Of a DNA stretch of 64,000 nucleotides, positions 10,797-21,690 are shown one piece after another (the stretch's first letter is position 1; the number at the start of each line of letters is the position of its first letter). Origin of the DNA: Viola odorata (taxonomy: Eukaryota > Streptophyta > Magnoliopsida > Malpighiales > Violaceae); the NCBI GenBank assembly GCA_963691705.1, contig OY829538.1:13294443-13358442 (forward strand), given 5' to 3'. Made by a program: the position numbers and the translations under genes. The notes beneath the pieces were generated by a model. That model was not told where the DNA came from. It ran no database searches and saw only the letters and a list, made by a program, of their open reading frames with translations.

Positions 10797-12268
10797 TGAT
10801 TGCGTGTCGAGGGCATCAAATTTAGTTGTAAAAAGATATAGAAAATGGGGTAGGAATACAACTTATCACTCGTCCACAAGAGACTCGTAGATTGCGATAA
10901 GAGGTTCGTCCGCAGAGATCTTGGTAGTGTATTGTAGCCTTGACTCGACTTCCTCGTCACTGGAGTTGAGGGTATTTTTGTTCCTGATGATTAAGATAGA
11001 CAAAACGTAAAAAGAGAATAAGCTAAAACAAAGTAAGGAAGCAATCTTGGGCAGATGTGAATCTTAGCTAAGATTGCTGGTTGAGATTTGGGTGGAACTT
11101 TCTTGAGGTAAACTCCTGGCAAGGGCGAATTCGTGAGCACTAGGCTTGTTTCATCGATCATTGACTCTAGATTTTCTCCTTCTTACTCATAACTCTACTA
11201 TAGATTGGGAGGAACCCCTTTCCAATCCTACTTTCCTCCTATTCAAATCACTAGGAGGGTACCCCCTTTCTAGTGATCCTGGCCAGTGGACACCTTGCTG
11301 GTTAAAGGGTTTATGCAATTGGCCGCTGGCTTGAGGCACATGTGTTATCCCAATGGCGTAGGGAAAGACAGAGTCTAGGCCAAGCTACTCCAAACTCGGA
11401 GCCCTAGGTCGTCAATCTGGTTAGGCCTAGATCAATTCAAGTTCACTAACCCCCCGCGAGGTTAGCTACCTACTTCGTCACTTAAGTTTTGCTCGTCCCC
11501 TTAGTGACTGGTTCAAATTCGTCGTCTTGGCTGAGATCGATCAAGTCTTAGCCTAGACGGGAACCGGTTTGTTAAAACGGAACTTGAACTGAATACGAAT
11601 GAGAGGATGATTCAGAACAACTCAACCTCACGATTTACAAGCATGCTCACTCGGCCCTTACCAAGAATTAGGTGCTTTAGCTACTAAACATATTAATTAA
11701 AGAAATAAAGGGAATAATTGAAGAACATGAAATATAATTAAGATGCGATATTTCCGAAGGAAAATCACAGTAGTTGTTTACAAAACAGAAGAAAGGAAGA
11801 TGGAAGAAGATGATGCGTAATTGACAGCCTTCCCTAACCTTAAATAAGGTTAGGGTCCCCGCCCATCACGTCTCTTACCAAACTCCTTACTTCAAATTAA
11901 CTAGAAAATAGGGATAAGAATCCCAATTGTTTTCAAATACTAAAGAGATAATAATAATTACATAATACTAAAGTGTTTCTGTTCAGATACGATTACATCC
12001 AAAAAGTCTTCAAGTGGATGTAACGGCCAGCTGGTGCTCAGATCTGATCCAGCTTCCATGAGTCCATGCTCAACACGCTTCTACCCTGCAGTCTTGGCCA
12101 AGACAAGCGGCTAAGACTGCTGCTCCTTCGCTCCAGCACGAGATCCTTCCAGAACCGGTCTTGCCCAAGATTCTCCAAAAGAAGCCAAATTGACGTGAAA
12201 AAGGGGAGTTTCTGCCACAAATAAGGAACTTTGAAGTGGTCGAAATGAATGAAATATAACATCAATCA
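10797..12268 (-). repeat. Ath-1 5' LTR
   Basis: Direct repeat of 274-1744. In the minus orientation this is the upstream, promoter-bearing copy, read from 12268 to 10797. It contains the GTCTTGGCCAAGAC palindrome at 12091-12104. No clear TATA box was assigned. Confidence 0.95.
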
Positions 12269-13488
12269 GATGCTCCTTTGAATGTGGTGCCGCTCCAAAC
12301 GGTACCAGCCTCTCCACCACCTGGGGGTTCCAGCCATCAGAGTTTTTTACCGAAGAGGAGGAGAACTAAGACAGTCACAGGGGAAAGGCGCGGTATTCCT
12401 GCTTGAGCCTCTCATTTTCTTGACAATTGGTTACCAGTTCGGGGCAGAGGAGTAACTTTGGGTCGACCCGTAACTAGTATAACTGACAGCGATAGTGAGG
12501 ATATGGATACCGACACAGAGCTTTGCCATGCTTCAGCGACTCAACGAAAGAAACTCAGAATGGAGAAAGATGGTCAGGCTACTGGCATCTTTTCAAAAAA
12601 GGTTGACGAAGTCCCTCCCATGAGGGTTGACGTTTCCACTGTGGCAAGTACTTCTCAAGTGACAAAGGTTACTGAGGCGTCAACTGTCATTCCTCCAATG
12701 GTTACTGAAGCTCTACTAACGGCAGATTCACTTCCGCCGACTAACGCCCCCGGCTCTCCCATTTCCTCCTGCATTCCTGACGTGGCAATGCCAGCTCCCA
12801 GCTCAAGCACCCTTCCTGTCCCACTGACAAGGGGTCCTGAACCGTTATTCTTTACTTCCATTTAGGGTATCGACGGTCCTGTCAAGGGTTCCACTCCCTC
12901 TATTATCGCCAACCTTTCCCCTCAGGGTCCTCAAGGGGTTCCTTCTTACCGGTTGAATTTGTCTACCTTTGGCACTAGCGGGCTTCATGGCTTAGGGGTG
13001 TCGGACCCGTTGTCACGAGATCAACTGATGACCTTCCTGGCTTAGGGATATTTGGCTCACCTGAGGTTAAAGAAGAGTTGCTGCAGCTTCCTCCCGATAT
13101 TCAGCAAGTGCACGTTCTGAGCGATGCACTGGCCGGCTTCCGCAAAGTGCATTACTTTCTTAAGGCTCATGGTGACAAGCTTTGAAGTTCACCCGACTTG
13201 AAAGAGCGACTGGATGCCACCTTGACTAAAGTGAAGGAGTTAGCGCGGCTTCAGAATCGTACTTTGGCGGAGCTGAACGATTGCCACGCTGAACTTGCAA
13301 GGGAAAGATCTAAGGGGAAAGCCAAAGTTGAGTTTTTAGAGGCGGAGTTGGTGGCAGCTGACAAGAAAAACTCTCTTCTTTCTGAAGAGATACTGGCTTG
13401 CAATGCGAATTTAGCAAAGGTTCCGTCAAAGATATGTTGGTGAAAGAAGAAGACTATGTGGGCCTTTACTGCTGGATTCGTGGACTAC
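12269..13488 (+). pseudogene. Tat-1 antisense ORF3, middle piece
   Basis: Continuation of the fragment at 1-273 after the Ath-1 insertion. The frame from 12458 gives an acidic DSDSEDMDTD stretch, a Ser/Pro/Thr-rich middle, and the block NLSPQGPQGVPSYRLNLSTF shared with Tat-2 and Tat-3 aORF3. It then shows a coiled coil (13198-13437) with heptad-like ARERSKGKAKVEFLEAEL. Stops lie at about 12862, before the coiled coil near 13183, and after PSKICW at 13439, with a frameshift near 13020. The piece stops at 13488 where Tat-2 inserted (target duplication ACTAC) and resumes at 59818. It keeps the coiled coil that Tat-3 has lost. Confidence 0.8.
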
Positions 13489-13974
13489 TGATAAGATTCG
13501 GACTTCTGGGAAGCGGGGTAGAGATTATGGCCATCTGAAGACACTGTAGCAACAGTCCGTCGTACCTGCAAAGCGTCGGAGGGGGGGCCCCGACGTAGAC
13601 ACTCCAATGCTTAAGTTAGTATGGCTGTGAAATTTGGCAGAGATTTGGTATTAATTTTTAGTCTTACCTTTGATCTGGAAGTGAGTGGTATTTATAAGCA
13701 GAAGAAAGGGCGTTACCCTAGGGTTGGGAATTATCGACGGGAGATAACGCCTAAGATGACGTCAGCATGTGTCAGCCGGATAAGATATCGTTAATGAGAC
13801 GTTGTCGGGGTCACCTGGGATAGGATGACGCTGTGTGGGTCCCCCCCACTGATGTCGACCATCCCAGGGTTCCTTGGCCTAACGCGAGCGGTAACCGGAG
13901 GTCGTCGTCAGTCAAGGTCTTTGACTTTAGGTGAGAAGACGAATATACCCCTGGTGTTTCATCAATTGTTATCA
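13489..13974 (-). repeat. Tat-2 3' LTR
   Basis: Direct repeat of 59315-59817 with clear substitutions and a 14-17-bp indel (the GCGGACGAGATATC stretch near 59610 is missing here). Ends TGATAA and TTATCA. It shares stretches with the Tat-3 LTR, such as GATGTCGACCATCC, showing the two belong to the same broad family. Confidence 0.92.
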
Positions 13975-14743
13975 TAAGCCCAACTGAAAATGAGCCCGAG
14001 TGTTTACCAAGGGCTTCCTTCCATGGCATGTAGAGGAACATTACTTCTCTTGCGCCGCGTTAGATTCGTGATAATCTCTGAGTTTTTCTGACTCCTTTGT
14101 TAGTTCCTTTGTGCTGGATACGCGATAGCGAAGCGGATAACGGGAACCGACCTCCTGCGGTAACTATCGGTCACAGAGAGGACGCTCATATGACTATCAT
14201 CGTCAGGGTAGAGTATTTCAGCGTTATCCCTTCAGAGCTCCGAATATCATCTGGAGGCGATATTGTCTTGTTTTTCCTGCACAATCTCAAATGTGGTCTT
14301 GTCACGTTAGTGAAAATATCATGCAACGATAGACGTTAATTACCCTTAGAGGCTTTCACTCGCCCATGTCGGGGAGTCGTTGATAACGCCTTTTTCATCC
14401 AAGCTCGTGGAATTCAGCCTTGCTGCATGCCGCCTGCAATACTAACGTAGTCTCACGTCATGAACTACCTACAACTTGTGCGGTCTTACGCAGTAGCTAC
14501 CGGCAATATTGACGCGGTTTTACGCTGCTTGGAGCTACCGGCAATATTGACGCGGTTTTACGCTGTGGGCCACCAACAAGTTGTGAGGTCTTTACTTTCT
14601 TTCTAGCTTTAATCCCTACTCCACTTGAGTGCCTTGGGCATTTATCAGGAATTCCGCATTAGCCTTTTCCTTCGGCTGGTTCAGGATAACGGGATGGCTC
14701 GATTTTCGAGGCGCGCCTTTGCGAGTGGCTATTACTTTGGATC
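13975..14743 (+). other. Tat-2 region between 3' LTR and aORF1
   Basis: No convincing gene. The LTR-adjacent motif AAGCCCAACTGAAAATGAG lies at about 13977-13995. A perfect 33-bp unit beginning AGCTACCGGCAATATTGACG occurs at 14495-14527 and 14533-14565, with a degenerate third copy just before. The equivalent stretch in Tat-3 (about 44955-45110) holds more degraded copies of the same unit. Being upstream of aORF1 in both, these repeats may be promoter or enhancer elements, which is inference only. Confidence 0.6.
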
Positions 14744-14750
14744 TATAAAT
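14744..14750 (+). promoter_or_regulatory. TATA-like box of Tat-2 aORF1
   Basis: TATAAAT, ending 62 bp before the aORF1 start codon. Tat-3 has TATAAAT 57 bp before its aORF1 start (44747-44753, minus strand), in otherwise diverged DNA. Confidence 0.6.
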
Positions 14751-14811
14751 GCGATCCTTTTTTCAGTGCAGATTCTTCACACTCTCTCTGCTTCTCACTT
14801 ATTACTTTTCC

Positions 14812-15201
14812 ATGGACGATGTTACCAGAAACTTTCTGATTTCTAAAGCCTTAACCCTCAAGAATCTCACTGAGGGTGACGTCAGCTTCCTGGAGAACAT
14901 GCTGACGAAGACGGGTGAGGACATGTTGGAGCTCCGGGGAATGATGACCCCCATTCAGTCCAGGATCGGGGCTGCTACCATAGAGGACTTCAATCCCATC
15001 GGGAATGTTTCCAAGTTAGCCATTGCCGCCTGCCGCATCGAGGTTACCATGGCCATGCTGCGGCAGAGGAAGGACCTGCTGAACTACTGCCTAAAGAGCA
15101 TGAGGAGTACCTCTTCTGAGCTGAGCTCTGTGGTGGAGGCCTTGAGGGATATCCCCACCCTACTAGTGGATGATGACAATCATGCCGGGTCTCGGGCTTG
15201 A
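14812..15201 (+). CDS. Tat-2 aORF1, small antisense helical protein of unknown function
   Basis: An intact 129-codon frame starting at MDDVTRNF and antisense to the element. I choose this Met because the Tat-3 copy begins at the matching codon (MDHLTKNF). An upstream Met at 14749 lies beside the TATA-like box and has no counterpart. The protein has no Pro-rich segment, looks mostly helical, and has conserved blocks LKNLTEGDVSFLENML, TPIQSR and VSKLA, ending in acidic residues. No known domain is recognised. It is the first of four antisense genes in the 3' region of Tat-2. Function is unknown. Conservation between two diverged elements suggests it was under selection at some time. Confidence 0.7.
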   Translation: MDDVTRNFLISKALTLKNLTEGDVSFLENMLTKTGEDMLELRGMMTPIQSRIGAATIEDFNPIGNVSKLAIAACRIEVTMAMLRQRKDLLNYCLKSMRSTSSELSSVVEALRDIPTLLVDDDNHAGSRA

Positions 15202-15649
15202 AGGCTTGCCGCTGTGCCTTCTTTTTGTTTTTCCTTTATATGTATTATGTATGCGGGCGTATGCCTAGGCCGCTAGGCCGTAAATAAACTTTTTATCGTT
15301 ATAGGTCTCGCGATTTCTTTCCTTTTTTGGGCGTTAGCCCTTGCTTCAGTTGAGGGTCGCGCTAGCCCAACTGAAAACGAGTCGGCCACTGGCCAGACTT
15401 CTGCAGCATTTATTCTTCTTTTCTGCTAGGTGGCGACGTTTGCTCTGGCGAACTGTTCTGTACTAATCACGCGCCGCTTCTTTAGTATTAACTGATTGGG
15501 CAGTTTTTCGGTATTTTTTGATTTTTGAAAAATCCCAAGCAGGCGTGATCAAAGGATTTGATTCTGCCATTATGGTTGATCTTCTCGAGATGTATTAAAT
15601 TATCTTCATTCCATGTGCGGAAAAATTTGAAGAGTCTCGCCACTTCGGC
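15202..15649 (+). other. Tat-2 spacer between aORF1 and aORF2
   Basis: Non-coding. At 15364-15382 it holds AGCCCAACTGAAAACGAGT, a second copy of the motif that adjoins the 3' LTR at 13977-13995. Tat-3 has the same duplicate at 44131-44149. In Tat-3 the hAT transposon sits in this spacer. Confidence 0.6.
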
Positions 15650-15656
15650 TATTTAT
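15650..15656 (+). promoter_or_regulatory. TATA-like box of Tat-2 aORF2
   Basis: TATTTAT within GGCTATTTATGG, ending 73 bp before the aORF2 start. Tat-3 has GGCTATTTAA with 71 bp spacing (39941-39947, minus strand). Confidence 0.5.
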
Positions 15657-15728
15657 GGGAAGTTCTTCTCCTTTTTCCTGTTCATCTTCTTCCTTGCATT
15701 TTCTTGCTGCTACTGATTTTCATCTCTC

Positions 15729-16139
15729 ATGGCTGATTCATATGATCAGGTCTCCGATGAGCGAGAATCTCATCCAACCCCTCCGACTACACCAGATTCT
15801 GACAATCCTCCTTCACCGCCGTGCCGGAAGAGGCGATTGCCCCGCCGTGGAGGTCGGAAGAGATCAAAGAAGAGAACGCGTTCTAAAACCACTGGTTGGT
15901 TTTCTTCTTTTTCAGCCCCTCCAGCTTGTGAGGGAAAAGAATTGTTTCCTCCTGCTGACTGGTTTAAAGAGGTGATTCCTCCAAGCGTTATCGTCGTGAA
16001 GGCGGCATCTTCTAATGCAAAGGAGGAATCCAAACCATTTGTGCTGAGTCCGGAGTGAAAGGCTGACAAATCTCCTCCTTTCGCTGAGGAACTTCCGCCC
16101 TCAGACGTGGAATACTGCTACTTGCCTGATGATGATTGA
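15729..16139 (+). pseudogene. Tat-2 aORF2, basic/acidic antisense protein with one stop
   Basis: The frame begins MADSYDQ and matches MADSYFL of Tat-3. After a Pro/Ser-rich TPDSDNPPSPP segment comes a strongly basic stretch (RKRRLPRRGGRKRSKKRTR, about residues 33-55) that looks like a nuclear localisation or nucleic-acid-binding patch. The C-terminus is acidic with EYCYLPDDD. A TGA at 16056-16058 interrupts the frame, which then continues in phase to 16139. No known domain. The Tat-3 copy (39448-39870) is uninterrupted, so the gene was probably intact in the ancestor. Confidence 0.65.
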
Positions 16140-16426
16140 TTTCGCCCCCAGAAACCCTTTATAGATGCCGTATGGCTCGTTATTAAATGAAATGATGCTT
16201 TGCTTTTTAGTCTTGCATGCTCGGGCGTTAGCTCCTCTTTGGATGGCTATCGCTAAGAAACTAACTGTTGCTTCGATGTAACCGCTTACAACTGATTGTC
16301 AGTAACTACCTCCTTCAGAAGATATAAATGCTTGGATATAAATATCCTTCTGAGGTCTTTTACACGTGTCACTTTTACTTTGGGGCGTGCCCCATTTTTA
16401 CAGGCTGTTCAATTTCTGAACCCAGC

Positions 16427-16436
16427 CTTTAAAAGG
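16427..16436 (+). promoter_or_regulatory. TATA-like box of Tat-2 aORF3
   Basis: CTTTAAAAGG, 183 bp before the aORF3 start codon. Tat-3 has CCTTTATAAGG about 190 bp before its aORF3 start (39164-39174, minus strand). Confidence 0.5.
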
Positions 16437-16618
16437 GGGCAACTGCTCTCCTTTAATACTATTTGCTCGCGCTTCAAAATTTTCTCCTTCTCTCTCTAAG
16501 TTTTTTACTTCGAAGGAAGTTACGACCACCGTTCGCCGGCGCCGACGGTTTTGTCCACCGCCTTCTGCTCAAGGTACTTCGCTTCTTTTTCCTCAGATTT
16601 TCTTCTTGCTGATTCATT

Positions 16619-18743
16619 ATGAGTACCTCTAGGATACCCAAGGATTCTCAGTGGCCTCTGGCCACGAATAGGTCTTTGAGGAGTCTTCAGCGGCCCATAG
16701 ATTTAGAAATTGAGAGAACACCTAGTATTTTTGTTGATCAAGCGGTTTTGGAGGCAGAGTTGGAGGAAATTAGTATCTTTTTCCCTCCCGGTTACTCCGC
16801 CAGAATTCCTGATGCCGGTCATCGGCTTCATGACCCTCTATCGGGGAGCGATAGGATGGTATATTTTAGCATGTTCCTCTATGGCTTTCGCTTTCCCATC
16901 CATGAAGCAGTGAAAGGATTATTAGTTTGATATGACATTAACCCGGCTCAGATTACGCCTCCTTCTTGGTGCGGGATTCATACCTTCATTCGTATTTGCG
17001 AGTTGCGGGGTGTTCTTGTCCCGTCTATCAATTTATTCTGTAAGTTCTTTAGCTTTAGGTGCCGCAACTGTGTGGTAGATATCACTCCAAGGTGGAATGA
17101 CGCATTGGTGCAGTCATTCTGGCAGAAATTTCAGGGCTTCGAAGAGACTGTGGTTAATTGGAAGAGCGGTTTCTTCATCGTGAAGTTGCCTTTCCGCCCT
17201 TGGCCTAGGGGCTTCAATCAGTGTCTTGATGACTCTATTTGGACAAACCCGTCAACAGTATCCAAGGAAGAGCTTCGACAAACGAACATGCTGCTAGAAT
17301 TGAACTCGTCCTTTCGCATTCGAGACTTTGCCTTGCACAGGCTTATAGAGAAGTGCATTATAAGTAAGTTTCTTTCCTCCCGTTATCGCTTCGGCTAATT
17401 CACTGTTCTGATATGCCTTGTCGATAGGTGACACTGGAAATCAACCGTCGGGCGATAAGGACGTTCCTTTGAATGTGAGGCCGCTTCAATCACTGCCTCC
17501 ATCTCCTCCACCTGAGAGTTCCAGTCAACCTGTCGTTCCGCCAAAAAGAAAAAGATTCAAAACTGTTGCCCCGTGCGATATCTCTGGCAGGATATCTCGC
17601 TTTCTCGAGAACTGGTTACCCATTCGGAATAAAGGAGTGACTCCGAATCATCCTAAGACTGAAGTAACTGACAGCGGCAGCGAAGACATGGATACCGACA
17701 TCGGGCTTCGTCATGCTTCCGCGGCTCAGCGAAAGAAGCTAAGAATGGGAAATAGCAACCCAGTCACTGAGGCTGCTTCGTAGGATGCTAACGAGACCCC
17801 CGCCGCTGGGGCTGATCTACATGGTGGTGCAAGTACTTCCAAAGCGGTGACAGCAGCTGAGGCATCAACCGACGTTCCTCCTGATACTTCCGAGGTTCTG
17901 CCAGAGGTCAACCTTCCTCCTCCAACTGCCACTCCTGACTCACCTATCTCTTCCTTCATTCCTGATGTCGCTGCATCGAATCTTGAACCTATCGCTACTC
18001 CTGACCCTCTGCTAAATGGCCTTTCGCCCTTATTCTGCACTTCTATCTCAGGAGTCGGTGGTTCCGCTGAAAATCACTCTCCTCCCTTTACCGCCAATCT
18101 ATCCTCTCAAGGTCCTCAAGGAGTCGCCTCCTACCATCTGGATCTGTCTACCTTTGGCACCAGCGGACTCCGTGTACTGGGAATATCGGACCCGCTGTCG
18201 AGAAGAGAGCCGGTAGGCTCTATTGTAGGTGCGATATTTGGCTCTCCCGAAGATAGGGAGGAGATGTCAGAGCTTCCTCTGGAGGTTCATCGCGAACGCG
18301 CTTTGAATGATGTGCTGGCTAGCTTTCGCATGCTGAATTACTTTCTCGATATCCATGGTGACAAGGTTCGAGGTTCCCCTACTAAGGAGGCGGAGTTGAC
18401 GCGACTCCAGAGCGACACCCAAGCAGAGCTTAATGACTGCTGTGCCGAATTGGCTAGAGAGAAGTCGATAGGGAAGGCCAAGATAGAGCTTCTGGAGGCC
18501 GAACTGGCGGCTGCCGACAAAAGAAACTCTCTCCTTCGTGAAGAGATATCCGCCCGCGACGCGAAGCTAGAGAAGGTGCCCAATGAGATATTGTGTTGGA
18601 AAGATAAGGCGATATGAGCCCTTGCCGCTGGATTCCCAGATTATTACCGCAGCGAGGTTTTCGATCCTGCCAAGATAGCCGATTACGCCTTCGAGAAATT
18701 GAAGGATATAGATGTCGGGGGCGACAAAGGAGTTCTTCCGTGA
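16619..18743 (+). pseudogene. Tat-2 aORF3, antisense gene with intron: putative gypsy-type transposon domain plus coiled coil
   Basis: Exon 1 (16619-17363) starts MSTSRIPK. It carries a globular domain with MFLYGFRFPIHE, PSWCGIHTF, NCVVDITPRWND and a GFNQ block, resembling the Pfam 'putative gypsy type transposon' family (Transposase_28-like, from memory). A 64-bp intron (17364-17427, GTAAGT to GATAG) is supported because the frame continues correctly across it. Exon 2 has a basic PPKRKRFK patch, acidic SGSEDMDTD, a Ser/Pro-rich middle, the GPQGVASYHLDLSTFGTSG block, and a coiled coil at about 18380-18600. In-frame stops lie at 16928, 17781 and 18615. Function is unknown. It is a paralogue of aORF4. 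Confidence 0.8.
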
Positions 18744-19324
18744 TGGGCATAAGGCAGCGTTTGAGAGTGTTTATTTTTCTTCCAACATTAGTTTCATTTG
18801 ACTTGTAATGGTTGATAACGCTTGCATAATAACAACTGTCATTCTGTTCTGTATAACAACTAATTTGCTTCTCGGTGTTTTCTCGCTAATTACGTCATCA
18901 TGCTTGACCTCTTTTTGATAAAGTGATTCTGCTTTTTTGGAGCATTTAATGCTCAGGATCCCCTCATTAATATGAGGGAGGGATCAGGATGGTTCAGAGA
19001 CACGTGTCTGCTCATCAGGACGCTAGGGCTAGCATGATATGATAGGATCAAAGCGTCTTCTCGCCTTTCTAGGGTTGCACTCATTGCTCACGCTTGTCAC
19101 GCGTGTGGCGAATATTCCAATAGTCATTTCTCTCAGCCTCTTAGGGTTATAAAACCCAACACTTTATTTCTTTTTTCCACTTTCGATAATCTGTTTCTCC
19201 GCATCTTCTTGAATCGTCTTGCGTTTCTGGTTTCGTCTCCTGGGTACTTCAATTTTCTTCTAAAAAAAGGTACTTCTTTATTCCCTTTGCTATCTTCTTC
19301 ATCTTTTTATTTTCTTTTTCCACC
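18744..19324 (+). other. Tat-2 spacer with aORF4 promoter
   Basis: Non-coding between aORF3 and aORF4. A TATAAAA box at 19148-19154, in the context AGGGTTATAAAACCCAACAC, lies 170 bp before the aORF4 start. Tat-3 has AGGGTTATAAAAACCAACAC at the same place (36560-36566 core, 167 bp). The conserved context of about 18 bp is stronger than elsewhere in the spacer. It also holds a TCAGGATCCCC stretch shared with Tat-3. Confidence 0.65.
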
Positions 19325-21690
19325 ATGGGCAAAAGAAAAACTCGTGCTCCTGGGTCTAAATCCATTGATGAAGAAAAATTAGAAACCATAGCCAGTACCA
19401 TTACTTCTTCTACCATTCTTCATAAACATCTGACCGATCACGGTGCCAAAATCTCAGAGGGCTTCGAGGTTTCTGTCGCCCCTACGTCTTTACACCTAAA
19501 CAACGTTCTGACCGGTAGACGCAGAATCTTGTATGCCCAGATGTTCCGCCATGGTTTCCGGTTTCCGGTTGACCCTTTTATCCAAGAGTTGCTCACCTCT
19601 CTGGATCTGAGCCTTGTTCAATTGGCTCCAAATGCCTACTGCGGCGTTTTTTCTTTTTTAGAACTCTGCAAGTACAAGGGAATTACATCTTCTTCCCTTG
19701 CATTGCTCAAGTCTTTATTTCGGATGTATAACCATCGGGGTGTGATAGCGATATCACCCCGTTATAATGACGATTCGCTCAAGAACTTCACCTGGAAGCT
19801 CCTTCATTTAGAGTCTTCCATCGATAAATGGAAAGAGCAATTTTTTATTATCGAGACTCCTGAGGTTCCGGATCCGTGGTGGTGGTCTGGTTTCAACCAG
19901 GGCATCAAGGACCGTGCTTGGAGCCGGGAGGCTCTTAACGAGACAGAACAAGGCTGGTTTGATAAGTTACTTGAACTGGAAATCAGCGTTCACACCCGCC
20001 TTCTGGCCTGTCGCGTCGTGTTTTGGCTTTCAGCATTAGTACTAACGCTAACGCTGTCTTGTGCTTTTACAGCGACTGATCCCGACTACATTCCCGAGAG
20101 CGTTAGGAGGCGCTTAAGGAGGCTTCTAAAAAGGGGGGCAGCTGATCAAACGACCGCGGTTGTCAATATCGCCACCACTTCCGTTGTTCCCCCTGTTACC
20201 GTCTCAATTCCCCATACGTCTTCTGCTTCGATTGATGAGGAAACCGACACCATTCCTGTTGATATCAATCGCTGCTCTTCCTGTTCGGGTAGCTGCTCCC
20301 AAGGCTTCTGCTAAAGGAAAAAAGAAAAGGAAGACAAGGAGCATTGCCACCCTTCAGCCACTAGTTCCGCCTTCTTTGGACGCAGCTGGCTCCTCGGAAG
20401 CACCTACCGCTGAAACGGTAAGTACAACTGCCGTTTGATACCTCTTGCGCTATTTTTCGATGCCTTTCTGTATTTTCTTTTGTTTTTGATCATTTTTCTT
20501 CATAGGATCCTTCTGGTGCCTCTACTCCTTCACTGTCGTGAGGCAATATGGACTTGAGGCATATCCTGACTCAACCAAGGAAGAGGCAGAGGTCCAATGG
20601 AGCAGGTACGAGCCGGTCCTCAAGTCAAGCTGATGTCGGGGAGGGGCCTCAAATCGTCCTTGACTCTTCAGCACCTCCCCCGGGCCAGACCATTAGCATT
20701 TTTGAGGGCATGGTCATGCCTGGCCCTTTTGAGACTTCTCCGCCTTCGTTCGGTTCAGAAGTTCCTCGCTATTCCTCTAACGTGGTCTACAATGATGAGC
20801 TGTCGGGTTTCACCTCCTATCAGTCTCAGGAAACATTCGGGCCCCAGGTAGGTTCCGCTTCTAACCAGCCTCCCTCCCCTGCCGCCGTGGTCTTTGTTCC
20901 TTCCGATGCTTCTGCGCTTAAGCGCTTTGGTGAGGGGATGATAGTGTCCAATCTCCTGGCCGACGTAAGCTCATATAACGCCACTGGGCCTATCACTCAT
21001 CAAGTAGATATGACTACACTGCGTAGTTCAGGAATCGCGGCCATGGGGGGCGATAACTCGGCTGTCACTACTTCGTTCTTGGCTGCCCACATGCTAACGT
21101 CTCCTGAAGAACGAAGCACTTTTGCTGCTGAGGGAGACGGAGAGCAGGCTGACTTGCTGCGCTCTAACCTTTTCACTGGTTTCCTACGGTTTCATCACTA
21201 TACCGAGCGCATGTCACAAAAGGCGGCTGACCTTGCCGCTTCCGCAGCCAAGCTTTCACAGGAGCAAGAGGAGAAACAGAGGATGCTGGAAGAGCGAGAT
21301 AGATGCATGAAGGTCCTGGAGGCAGCCAAAGAGGAAGCAAGAGAGGCAAAAGAATAGTTGGCCGCTTCTAATGCCGCTCTGTCGGCTGAGCGGTCAAAGA
21401 GTATCATCCTCGAAGGAGAGAAAGCAACCCTGACCGAAGAGAAAGCAGCCTTGGCGGGAGACAAAGCGGCACTTGAGGAGGAGATAGTCATCAAGTGTCG
21501 GTGGTATGTTGAAAAGACGGCTTCCATCATGGCTGACTGCTTTGTGGAGATTCACGGGGAAGAATTTTACGAAGGTGACGCTATTTCTAACGCCTTCTTG
21601 AAGAATTCTTCTGATCTTAATGACGAGGGCTTTCGCTTGGCCAGATCGGAAGGTTACCTCGAGCGGGGGATTTCAGAGGGCCAGTTGTAG
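19325..21690 (+). pseudogene. Tat-2 aORF4, antisense gene: putative gypsy-type transposon domain plus coiled coil
   Basis: Exon 1 starts MGKRKTRAPGSK after a CACC context. Its globular domain has MFRHGFRFPVDPF, PNAYCGVFSFLELCKYKG, VIAISPRYNDDS and WWWSGFNQG. It is the same fold-sized domain as in aORF3. Exon 2 starts near 20073 after an AG. The matching donor in Tat-3 (35680) appears deleted here, so splicing of intron 1 is doubtful. A frameshift lies near 20280. Intron 2 is 20418-20505 (GTAAGT to CATAG, 88 bp). Exon 3 has a Ser/Pro-rich part, the THQVDMTTLRSSGIAAMGG block and a long alanine/glutamate coiled coil (about 21200-21500), then a C-terminal WYVEKTASIM block. Stops lie at 20539 and 21355. 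Non-functional copy, function of the family unknown. Confidence 0.8.

Larger units (their letters stand above)
274..12268 (-). mobile_element. Ath-1: Athila-type Ty3/Gypsy LTR retrotransposon, full length, minus strand
   Basis: Two near-identical direct repeats of about 1.47 kb bound the element. Their ends are TGATTG and CAATCA, an inverted terminal repeat. The flanks are GACGC (269-273) and GATGC (12269-12273), a 5-bp target duplication with one mismatch. Read on the minus strand, the order is LTR, tRNA-Asp-type primer site, gag, protease, reverse transcriptase, RNase H, integrase, second ORF, untranslated region, polypurine tract and LTR, which is the Athila order. It interrupts aORF3 of Tat-1. 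The few LTR differences suggest a recent insertion, but a gag frameshift, two integrase stops and a deleted second ORF make it unlikely to be autonomous. Confidence 0.95.

Noticed and set aside
14749..14811. Upstream Met of Tat-2 aORF1
   Set aside because: It lies at the TATA-like box and the extra residues are absent from Tat-3; the Met at 14812 is shared.
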